Source: PGYT01 sp963675055
GTDB lineage: Bacteria > Bacteroidota > Ignavibacteria > Ignavibacteriales > Melioribacteraceae
Reading direction: 5' to 3'
DNA: 64,000 nucleotides
Assembly (NCBI GenBank): GCA_963675055.2
Contig: CAXXJE010000001.1
Coordinates: 62,001 to 126,000 of the forward strand
The stretch's first letter is position 1, and the number at the start of each line of letters is the position of its first letter. A program made the position numbers and the translations under genes. Below the pieces are notes generated by a model. It saw only the letters and a program-made list of their open reading frames with translations. It had not been told where the DNA came from and did not search any database. Of the stretch, positions 37,732 to 45,362 are shown in pieces.

Positions 37732-38506
37732 ATGGATAAAACAAATCAAGATTTTTTAAATTCACTTGACTTGCAAGACAAGGAAATGGAAAAATACATT
37801 CCATATGTACTTCAGGATTTATGGGGACTTGGTAGTATTCCTGATTACATATATCAGTTGATTGATAATCATGTAGACACAAAAAGACTCAAAAAGACTC
37901 AAAAAAATTATTGATTTTGGCTGTGGGAAAGGAGCCGTTTTAATTTATTTAGCAAAAAGATTGAATTTTCAAGGAATAGGAATTGATATTGTGCCTGAAT
38001 TTGTTGAATCGGCAAACAAACATTCGAATGAAAATTCTGTAAGTGACCGATTAGAATTTGCTTCAATGAATTTATTAGAGTTTATAGACCGACCTGAAAA
38101 ATATGACATTGTAATTTACGGTTATGACTCAGGAATTCTTGGAGATGTATATGCTTCAATTAATCGTTTGCAAAATTGCATAGCTGATTCAGGATATTTA
38201 ATATTAGAAATTGCCTTTACACCAGACAATAAAGCAAAGATTGAAGGGTTACCGACTGAAACGGAATTATTAGAACAACTTAATAAATCTGGTTTAGCAG
38301 CAATAGACAAGATTTACTGGGTAACAGATAAAATCAGAACAATTAATAACAAGAATAACATTTTGATTAATAAGCGCATTGAAGAACTGAAAAAAACTAA
38401 TCCAGAGCAAACGCAGATTTTTGAGCGATATATGTCAAATCAGATTGATGAGTGCAAATTGATTGAAAATGAAATGATTTGTTCAACTTGGATATTGAAA
38501 AAATAA
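37732..38506 (+). pseudogene. SAM-dependent methyltransferase broken by a 10-bp tandem duplication (cassette 5)
   Basis: The first frame (37732-37914) encodes the N-terminal 60 residues; the second (to 38506) carries the class I motif IIDFGCGKGAVLIYLA and the acidic motif GIGIDIV. Between them the decamer AAAAAGACTC occurs twice in tandem (37881-37900). Removing one copy restores a single frame reading DTKRLKK-IIDFGCGKG. The gene is therefore off by +10, either decayed or switchable by repeat slippage. Confidence 0.88.
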
Positions 38507-38510
38507 CTAC

Positions 38511-38647
38511 TTTGCACAACATTTTGTATAAGTAGTGGCAGGTAAAGTGCTAAATATCAAGGTTTGTAGCCCGCTCAAACTGCAAAGCGGTTTGACAGGA
38601 AACTACCACGCAATCTGCCACTACTCATACAATTTTCCGTTAGCTAC
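38511..38647 (+). repeat. attC-like site 5
   Basis: Opens TTTGCACAAC, the exact 10-base reverse complement of its cassette start at 37700-37709. Arms 38526-38541 and 38615-38630 differ at one position (T-G on the bottom strand). Closes GTTAGCTAC at 38639. Confidence 0.9.
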
Positions 38648-38664
38648 AATTAAAATAGACAATT

Positions 38665-39318
38665 ATGAAAAATATTTTCTTGATTCTTTTATGTGTTTTA
38701 AGTTTTATTGGATGTAAGCAGGATAAACAAAATGTGCCTAAATATTCTGATAAATATGAATTAACGTCTGACAAGCCTATTGACTCGGTATTGAGGCAGG
38801 AATTGGAGCAAATTGTCGTTAAGGACCAGACTTTACGGTTACTACTACCAAATGTGGAAGAAAAATTTGGGAAAGGTTCAAGTGAAGAAAATTATATATG
38901 GTCTCTTATTCACAGGGAAGATAGTATTTGTCTAGTTAAAACTTTAAGAATCTTGGAGGAATATGGTTGGATTGGAAAAAGCAGAGTTGGAGATAAGGCA
39001 AATCAAGGGCTTTGGTTGGTAATTCAGCATGCAGATATTGCAACTCAGGAAACATATTTGCCATTATTAAGAAAATCAGTTGAAATGGGAGAATCAGAAG
39101 GATGGCATCTGGCATTTCTTGAAGATAGAATTTTAATGCGGAATAAAAAGAACCAAATATATGGTTCGCAGACTATTTGGGATAAGGAGATTGGCAAATT
39201 GAGAATCTATCCAATAGATGATGTGGAAAATGTTAATAAGAGGAGAGAACAAATAGGACTTGAGCCGATTGAAGAATATGCAAAAACAAATGGATATTTC
39301 TTTGACCAAAAAAGATAA
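38665..39318 (+). CDS. DUF6624-type lipoprotein (cassette 6)
   Basis: 217 residues with a lipoprotein signal (lipobox FIGC). The conserved block NQGLWLVIQHADIATQETYLP followed by LAFLEDRILMR and IYGSQ is the pattern I associate with DUF6624. The His-Asp and Glu-Asp pairs could be catalytic or metal-binding, but no activity is known to me. It begins 27 bp after the cassette junction. Confidence 0.82.
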   Translation: MKNIFLILLCVLSFIGCKQDKQNVPKYSDKYELTSDKPIDSVLRQELEQIVVKDQTLRLLLPNVEEKFGKGSSEENYIWSLIHREDSICLVKTLRILEEYGWIGKSRVGDKANQGLWLVIQHADIATQETYLPLLRKSVEMGESEGWHLAFLEDRILMRNKKNQIYGSQTIWDKEIGKLRIYPIDDVENVNKRREQIGLEPIEEYAKTNGYFFDQKR

Positions 39319-39326
39319 AAATAACT

Positions 39327-39460
39327 GCAGCTTACAATGTATATACAAAATAGGCGAAACAGTAGTAATTTCAACGGTTGTACCCCGCTTCAACTTTGTA
39401 ACGGTTTGATAGGTTTGAAGCCCGCAATCGCCTACTTTGCATATACTAACCGTTGTGTGC
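39327..39460 (+). repeat. attC-like site 6
   Basis: Opens GCAGCTTAC, 7 of 9 complementary to its cassette start. Arms 39339-39356 and 39429-39446 match over 18 bp with two T-G (bottom) positions; an inner stem GCTTCAA / TTGAAGC is also present. Closes GTTGTGTGC at 39452. Confidence 0.88.
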
Positions 39461-39513
39461 AACCGTAGAAATACATTATCTACAAAAAATTTTAGAATCA
39501 AAAAAAAATCGAA

Positions 39514-40423
39514 ATGAAAAAAATTATTTTTACAATTCTACTTTTAGTAAACCTTGCTGGAGTTTTTGCACAGGTTGATTTTGGAATATCAATTTTTCCA
39601 GATATTGTTTATCATCACAAAGATGGAATGGGACTATTAATGGATATTTATGTACCCCAAAATAATAACGGTAAGGGAGTAATCTTTATTAATAGTGGAG
39701 GTTTTCAATCACCTTTTTTCACTAAACAGTATAAAGAAATTAATGATTCTTTGAATATTAGGAATGGCAATAAGTACATCTTGATTCATAAAACTGATAT
39801 ACAACCCGAATACTCACAACAATTTAGCTTCGAAGAATTATAAAAAAAAGGGTACACTGTTTTTGATGTAAAACACAGTAGTACACCAAAATATATGTTA
39901 AATGAAATTACAAATGATTTGGAATATGCAATTTCTTATATAAAGAAATATTCCGAAAAATATAATGTTTCAAAAGACAGAATTGGTATTTGTGGAGGAA
40001 GTGCCGGCGGATATTTAGCTGCGTTTTTAGCTGCCAATCCACAAAATGAAAATAAATTGAAAACAGTTGTCTTATATTTTCCAGCGGGTCATGATTATTT
40101 AAATAAAAGAAATATAGAAGTCAGAAAAGCTCTTCCTTCATTAAATATTTTTGATAGCGAACTAGACTCTTTATCCTTAAAGCATTATATTTCAAACGAA
40201 ATGCCCCCAACCCTGATTATGTATGGAGAAAATGACAATCCATTTATTACGGAACCATCGGATATTATTACAAATGAATTAAAGGATCTAGGAGTTGAGT
40301 GTAAAAAAAATAGTATTTGAAAATGTTGGACACATCTGGATGGATAAAAATGGAAAATATAGCAATGAAACTGGAGAAAAGGCTATGAACAATTTGATAG
40401 AATGGTTTGACAAATATTTGTAA
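39514..40423 (+). pseudogene. Secreted alpha/beta hydrolase (esterase-like), two lesions (cassette 7)
   Basis: Signal peptide MKKIIFTILLLVNLAGVFA, then an esterase-like fold with the nucleophile elbow GGSAGG. An in-frame TAA at 39841-39843 interrupts the gene after FEEL; the same frame continues with KKGYTVFDVKH. Later the A8 run at 40303-40310 shifts the frame; skipping one A gives KKIVFENVGHIWMDKNG and a normal end at 40423 with the catalytic histidine. Two independent lesions make it a pseudogene, although both lie in A-rich tracts. Confidence 0.82.
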
Positions 40424-40446
40424 TTCCTATTAAGTTGATAAAACGG

Positions 40447-40584
40447 CAACACACAACATTTTGTATAAGTAATGGCAGGCAATGTTGTAAATATCAAGGT
40501 TTGCAGCCCGCTTTAACTTTCTTGTAACTTGACAGGAAAGTGCCACGCAGTCGGCTACTATTTTTATACTTACCGTTGGCAGCC
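40447..40584 (+). repeat. attC-like site 7 (mosaic)
   Basis: Opens CAACACACAAC, eight bases complementary to its cassette start, and closes GTTGGCAGCC at 40575. The left arm belongs to the GTATAAGTAATGGC group, but the right arm (CGGCTACTATTTTTATAC) belongs to the group of site 15, so the stem pairs poorly. It looks like a hybrid of two sites. Confidence 0.75.
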
Positions 40585-40615
40585 ATATTAAAGAGCGCTA
40601 TTACTAAGATTAACA

Positions 40616-41383
40616 ATGACCGAGATTGAAATAATATATAATAAGTACAGTAAAAAGATTTATAATCTTGCTTACAGAATGACTGGAGATAAGGAGGATG
40701 CAAATGATATTACTCAAGAAACATTCATTCAGGCATTCAAATCCATAGATAAATTTAAAGGGGAAAGTCATATTTATACCTGGTTATTTAAAATTGCAAA
40801 AAACAAATGTCTCAGGTTCCTGGCTAAAAAGAAAAAAACATCCTTCAAGTCATTAGAAGAACTTCTTAATAATTATAGCTCACCTGTTTCAGAGGAGATA
40901 ACTGAATCAGAAAAATGGACATATATACAACAAGTCAAAGATGGTTGCCTGTCTGGATTATTACGTTGTTTATCCATACAACAGAGATTAGCATTCATTC
41001 TCAATGTTTTGCTAAACTTGCCAATTAGCCATGTTGCAAGTGTGATTGATAAGTCAGAAAATGCAACACGTATACTAATTCATCGCTCTAAAGAAAATAT
41101 AAAGAGTTTTTTGTGTAACAATTGCTCCTTGTATGATTCGAAGAATAAATGCCGTTGTGAAAGTTTAATAAACTTTTCGCTTAAACAGAATTGGATTGAT
41201 TTAAATAGTGAATCCAACAACATCGAGCAGGCAGAAACAGAGATAAAATCATTAAAGAACGTCGTTGGTCTTTACCAAACATTGCATGAGACGATTCCAA
41301 TAAATGGATTTGAAAAACAAATTCAGCAGATTTTAGCAGATAATAAAGATTTTTTGATTTTAAGTGATAAAAAAGTGAAATAA
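40616..41383 (+). CDS. RNA polymerase sigma factor, ECF type (cassette 8, gene 1)
   Basis: 255 residues. Region 2 (YNLAYRMTGDKEDANDITQETFIQAFKSIDKFKGESHIYTWLF) is well conserved. Region 4 is recognisable (LSIQQRLAFILNVLLNLPISHVASVI...ATRILIHRSKENIK). An unusual Cys-rich tail (CNNCSLYDSKNKCRC) and ~60 extra residues follow, perhaps a sensing or inhibitory extension. A sigma factor as mobile cassette cargo is unusual. It shares its cassette with a ribbon-helix-helix-type protein gene. Confidence 0.88.
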   Translation: MTEIEIIYNKYSKKIYNLAYRMTGDKEDANDITQETFIQAFKSIDKFKGESHIYTWLFKIAKNKCLRFLAKKKKTSFKSLEELLNNYSSPVSEEITESEKWTYIQQVKDGCLSGLLRCLSIQQRLAFILNVLLNLPISHVASVIDKSENATRILIHRSKENIKSFLCNNCSLYDSKNKCRCESLINFSLKQNWIDLNSESNNIEQAETEIKSLKNVVGLYQTLHETIPINGFEKQIQQILADNKDFLILSDKKVK

Positions 41384-41440
41384 ACTCCTAATGAGAGTAT
41401 CTAAACAATATGTTTAATTAAAAATTAGGAGGACAAAATA

Positions 41441-41875
41441 ATGTCGAAAAAATGTATTGCAGTTCATCTGCCAGTTGATTTACTTGATAAAATCAACGAA
41501 CAAAAAACAAAAACAGGACAAAGCCAAAGTGCAGTGGTAATTGACTTAATTGAAAAAGGATTAGGATTTTCAAGTAACGAAAACACTTTTGGAAAAATGT
41601 TTTTCTTTGTCAAAGTAAGGATTGATACGGCAAAAATGATTGAGTTTGGACAAAAGCTTCAAAATGGAGAAATAGATACGAGTCATACAATTATGACTTA
41701 TTGTATCGAAGACGACCCAACAGTAGGTTTGAATTTTTGGCACGTTGATAGCCAAGAAGAATTTGAAAAAGTCCTTGCACAGTACAAACCATATTACAAA
41801 GAGATAATAGAAACGATTCAGGTGATAACTCCAATGAATTCAATGAAATTGATAATGGAAAATATGACAAATTAA
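41441..41875 (+). CDS. Ribbon-helix-helix protein with ferredoxin-like domain (cassette 8, gene 2)
   Basis: 144 residues. Residues 1-45 (CIAVHLPVDLLDKINEQKTKTGQSQSAVVIDLIEKGL) fit a CopG/ribbon-helix-helix DNA-binding domain. The C-terminal 95 residues alternate strands and helices (FFVKVRIDTAKMIEFGQKL, VGLNFWHVDSQEEFEKVL) like a dimeric alpha-beta barrel ligand domain. GGAGG at 41430-41434 precedes the ATG. Likely a small regulator, possibly of the sigma gene upstream. Confidence 0.7.
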   Translation: MSKKCIAVHLPVDLLDKINEQKTKTGQSQSAVVIDLIEKGLGFSSNENTFGKMFFFVKVRIDTAKMIEFGQKLQNGEIDTSHTIMTYCIEDDPTVGLNFWHVDSQEEFEKVLAQYKPYYKEIIETIQVITPMNSMKLIMENMTN

Positions 41876-41880
41876 AATAC

Positions 41881-42006
41881 GGCTGCCAACACGTAGTATA
41901 GTTAATAAGGATTTCAGTGGTTTTCGTTGCTTAGTAACCCGCTCAAAAATAGCCTGTAACTTGATAGGTGAAAAGCCCGCAACCATACCGCCAACCGTTG
42001 TGTGGC
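41881..42006 (+). repeat. attC-like site 8
   Basis: Opens GGCTGCCAAC, the exact 10-base reverse complement of its cassette start (40575-40584), even though two genes lie between. Closes GTTGTGTGGC at 41997. The body is a distinct type; the arms pair only partly. Confidence 0.85.
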
Positions 42007-42036
42007 ATACCAAATTCGTACAAAACAATAAGCTTA

Positions 42037-42906
42037 ATGGATTTAGAAGACCTACAAAAACATATTGACCAAGTAATGAATGAGCAGAACAATAGTGCAA
42101 TTCCTGATTTTGAAGGATATTCACCGTTTGAAATGCACCATATTCTGCATTTTCCATTCGAAGCTGACAGTCCGATAATTTTGCAAAGACAGGCAGACTC
42201 AGATTATTTAAAATGCCCAATGTTCAATCTGGTAAAATATTTCTTGGACTTAGTTAAAAACAAAGGCGAAATAAAACTGACTGCAAAAGGATTTTTACCC
42301 ACAAAAATTGTACAGGACATTTATAATCAAGGATTTTTGGAGGAATATCAATTTTCATCTGGAATTTCGAAATTGTACAAGGAAAGTGACTCCTTAACCG
42401 TAAATCTAACCAGACTTTTAGCTGAATTGGCAGGACTAACTAAAAAAAGAAATGGCAAAATAAGTCTTACAAAGGCTGGAGAAAAAATTGCTACCAACAA
42501 TCAGAAATTGTTCGAATTGATTTTTAAAACTATGACCCAGAAATTTAGTTGGGCATTCTATGACGGCTATGAAGACCAACAAATCGGACAATTCGGTTTT
42601 GGTTTTTCATTGATACTTTTAGCTAAATACGGGACTGAGAAACGATTAGATTATTTTTATAGCGAGAAATACTTTAAAGCATTCCCACAATTTTTTGAAT
42701 CGATTACACCACCTTATGGAAAGGTCGAACAATACGCTAGTAATTGCTATTCAGTTAGAACTTTTGAACGGTTTATGAATTATTTTGGACTGGTTGAAAT
42801 TGAAAAGCAAGGCAAAATGCTTGATAGAAAGAAGTTTATAATTAAAAATGAATTGTTTGACAAATTAATTAAAGTGCGACCACACAACAATGTATATACA
42901 AAATAG
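42037..42906 (+). CDS. Hypothetical cytoplasmic protein (cassette 9)
   Basis: 289 residues from ATG 42037 (MDLEDLQKHIDQV); the frame upstream to 41968 runs through the previous attC site and is not used. The N-terminal region has PFEMHHILHFPFE, the middle resembles a winged helix (GEIKLTAKGFLPTKIVQDIY), and the C-terminus has another helix-turn-like part. No family function recognised. Its last codons (HNNVYTK) and stop lie inside the attC-like site that follows. Confidence 0.7.
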   Translation: MDLEDLQKHIDQVMNEQNNSAIPDFEGYSPFEMHHILHFPFEADSPIILQRQADSDYLKCPMFNLVKYFLDLVKNKGEIKLTAKGFLPTKIVQDIYNQGFLEEYQFSSGISKLYKESDSLTVNLTRLLAELAGLTKKRNGKISLTKAGEKIATNNQKLFELIFKTMTQKFSWAFYDGYEDQQIGQFGFGFSLILLAKYGTEKRLDYFYSEKYFKAFPQFFESITPPYGKVEQYASNCYSVRTFERFMNYFGLVEIEKQGKMLDRKKFIIKNELFDKLIKVRPHNNVYTK

Positions 42907-43014
42907 GCGTGATAGCAGTATTTTCAACGTTTGTAGCCCGCTTCAACTTTGTAACAGTTTGATAAGCTTGAAGCCCGCAGTCGGCTACTTTGCATATACT
43001 AAACGTTGGCAATA
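42880..43014 (+). repeat. attC-like site 9
   Basis: Opens CCACACAAC, nine bases complementary to its cassette start GTTGTGTGG. Arms 42892-42909 and 42982-42999. Closes GTTGGCAATA at 43005. The left part also encodes the C-terminus of the preceding protein. Confidence 0.87.
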
Positions 43015-43032
43015 ATTAAAAAGAAAGAACTT

Positions 43033-44085
43033 ATGATACAAAAAGTGGCAAACCAATTTTTCCTTCTGGCTTTCATGATATTATTAACGGGAAAGCTATG
43101 GGCTCAAGTAGATAATGAAAAAACCAAACTTCTAATTCTGGGAACCTCTCATCTTAGTCAAATAAAGGACTTTGAATCTAATATGTTAGAAAATCTTATA
43201 TCCAAATTGGATAGTGAGTCCTTCAATGCTGTTTGCATTGAAAATATGCCAGCAGAATTACTTTACGACATTCGTTCAAGAAATGATAGTGCATTTGCAG
43301 GTGTTATTTCTTCTTTCGGTGGCACTCGCCTATTATTAGCCGATTCAATTCAAAAGCAACTTGGGATTAGTTTTTCGGATGCACGAAAAAAAATTAATGA
43401 ATTATCCAATATAGAGAGTTTATCTGACATGGAACACTTATCAATGATTGAATGCTTTCTTGCCGCTGCTGATCCGGTTTCTGCAACGCTTCATTATACT
43501 CGGATCAAGGATAAAACCGTTATTGATAAATCTAATTTATCAAAAGAAATCTTTAAAGATTTAATCAGTAATATTGTTAAAGCTAATGAAATATATTCGT
43601 TAGCGCTTAAACTTGCCAATAACCAAAATCTTAATAAAATTGAATACATCGATAATTTTCAGGATGAGGCATTGCTTTTAAAACACTTTCCAAATTTCAT
43701 TCGGGAATTTACAGCCAATCAAGAAACATTCAAAGACATTGGTAGTCTACCTGTATTTAAAAAGGAAGAAATGATTCTAAAACAAAGTATTGCGAAAAAG
43801 GACCTTCTGGATTATTATTTGTTTTTAAATAGCACAGAATACATGAAGGAGGATTTTGAAGCACAATGGGAAATTTGGCTTACAACTAATTTCCCGTCAG
43901 GTGCAGACAGAGCAAGATTCTACCTATGGGAAATGCGAAATCTTCAAATAGCAGCTAATATCATGAAAGTATGCTCTTTCTATCCTGGGGAAAAAGTGAT
44001 CGTAATCATCGGGGCATCGCATAAATCATTTATTGAGAAATATTTAAGGCAAAATCCTGATATAGAAATCATGAGTTTTAACTAA
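43033..44085 (+). CDS. Secreted DUF5694-type protein (cassette 10)
   Basis: 350 residues from ATG 43033, which begins a signal peptide (MIQKVANQFFLLAFM..., cleavage near LWA-QV); the frame upstream overlaps the attC box. LILGTSHLSQ near the N-terminus and VIIGASHKSFIEKYL at the C-terminus are the paired GxxH motifs of DUF5694, related in layout to TraB/TIKI-like proteases. Envelope location likely. Cassette 10 lost most of its attC site and is fused to the next gene. Confidence 0.8.
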   Translation: MIQKVANQFFLLAFMILLTGKLWAQVDNEKTKLLILGTSHLSQIKDFESNMLENLISKLDSESFNAVCIENMPAELLYDIRSRNDSAFAGVISSFGGTRLLLADSIQKQLGISFSDARKKINELSNIESLSDMEHLSMIECFLAAADPVSATLHYTRIKDKTVIDKSNLSKEIFKDLISNIVKANEIYSLALKLANNQNLNKIEYIDNFQDEALLLKHFPNFIREFTANQETFKDIGSLPVFKKEEMILKQSIAKKDLLDYYLFLNSTEYMKEDFEAQWEIWLTTNFPSGADRARFYLWEMRNLQIAANIMKVCSFYPGEKVIVIIGASHKSFIEKYLRQNPDIEIMSFN

Positions 44086-44088
44086 AAC

Positions 44089-44122
44089 TATTGCCAACGG
44101 TTTGTATAAGCAAATCGTCCGA
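44089..44122 (+). repeat. attC-like site 10, right part deleted
   Basis: Opens TATTGCCAAC, the exact 10-base reverse complement of its cassette start (43005-43014). Only the first ~30 bases, with TTGTATAAGC, remain; no right arm or GTT box follows before the next gene at 44141. Confidence 0.75.
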
Positions 44123-44140
44123 AGATAATTCAGAGATAAA

Positions 44141-45136
44141 ATGAAAAAAATACTACGACTTAGTTTTAATCTTTACTTTTTAATTGCTTTTACATTTACA
44201 TTAAAAGCTCAATCGTCAACTGTGGAAACTGACACATTAATGGATGTAGAATTAAACAAATCATTCCAAAAAGTTTTAATTCAATCAAAAGATTTAAATA
44301 ACCCAATTATGTTATGGCTGCATGGTGGTCCAGGTGGAACTGCAATGTTCTCGTCATATTATTATACTAAAAGTCTGATGAATCATTATACAATTGTTAA
44401 TTGGGATCAAAGAGGAGCTGGATTATCGTATCGCGAGGATATAGACACAACCTCAATTTCAGAAGAACAAATCATACTTGATGCTCTAGAGTTAACAAAA
44501 TACTTAATTAAGAAATATAATAAAGAGAAAATATTCATTTTAGGTCATTCATTTGGGAGTGTTATAGGAATGCATCTTGCTGAAAGGTATCCAGAATATT
44601 ATAAAGCATACATAGGAATGGGACAGGTAGTTGATTTTAAGAAATCTGTCAATATATCGTATAATTGGCTCGTAGATACTTTGAAATCTGTTGACGATAA
44701 AAAAAGTCTTGCAAAAGTTCAAAGAACAGGGTTGCCTGATATATGGCTAATTAGAAAATACGGTGGTGAAATGCACACAAAAGTTGACAAAAATGAAATA
44801 ATTAAAAACAGTCCATTATATTATGAAGGCTATCTTGATAACAGGTATAAAGCTTTAAAATTCACGCGAAAATATATGAATAAGTTTGCTAGTAAAACGC
44901 CAAAACCGGTAAACAAAATAAAGAAGCTTACTATACCTGTGTATTTTTTTGTTGGGAAGTATGATTACGTTCCTGCTTGCGTAAGCGAAGTAACAAAAGA
45001 TTACTTTGCAAAGATAGAAGCTCCTAAAAAGGGACTAATATTATTTCAAAAATCAGCACATTTTCCTAACATTGAAGAGCCTGATAAATTTCAAGAAGAA
45101 TTGATTACTATTTTAAAAAATATAGATAAAATATAA
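44141..45136 (+). CDS. Secreted alpha/beta hydrolase, prolyl-iminopeptidase-like (cassette 11)
   Basis: 331 residues with a signal peptide. LWLHGGPGGTA (oxyanion hole), VNWDQRGAGLS and the nucleophile elbow GHSFGS are the signature set of the S33 proline iminopeptidase family. The catalytic His is likely in QKSAHFPNIEEP near the end, and Asp in VGKYDYVP. Intact. Its upstream cassette border is missing because site 10 is deleted. Confidence 0.88.
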   Translation: MKKILRLSFNLYFLIAFTFTLKAQSSTVETDTLMDVELNKSFQKVLIQSKDLNNPIMLWLHGGPGGTAMFSSYYYTKSLMNHYTIVNWDQRGAGLSYREDIDTTSISEEQIILDALELTKYLIKKYNKEKIFILGHSFGSVIGMHLAERYPEYYKAYIGMGQVVDFKKSVNISYNWLVDTLKSVDDKKSLAKVQRTGLPDIWLIRKYGGEMHTKVDKNEIIKNSPLYYEGYLDNRYKALKFTRKYMNKFASKTPKPVNKIKKLTIPVYFFVGKYDYVPACVSEVTKDYFAKIEAPKKGLILFQKSAHFPNIEEPDKFQEELITILKNIDKI

Positions 45137-45142
45137 ATGCCA

Positions 45143-45280
45143 GTGCCTAACATTTAGTATAAGTAATGCCGAGTGAAGTGCGTAATTTGAGCTTTGGCTC
45201 TCGTATAAAAGTTCATCTCGGTTTGACAGGCAAACGAGTAACACACACGTTCCCCTCGTATGCCGGAACCGTTGTGGGGA
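45143..45280 (+). repeat. attC-like site 11
   Basis: Opens GTGCCTAAC, left arm GTATAAGTAATGCCGAG, closes GTTGTGGGGA at 45271. The stem is imperfect. The cassette start it should match was deleted. Confidence 0.75.
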
Positions 45281-45362
45281 ATTTAACAAAAGGCTTCTCT
45301 TTGATGAAACAATTATATTCAATAAATTCAATTTTTATAAAATGCATTGTAAATTTTGACAA

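Noticed and set aside
32019..41875. Toxin-antitoxin modules as array stabilisers
   Set aside because: Only the Fic gene and one ribbon-helix-helix protein hint at this, they lie in different cassettes, and no typical toxin/antitoxin pair is visible.
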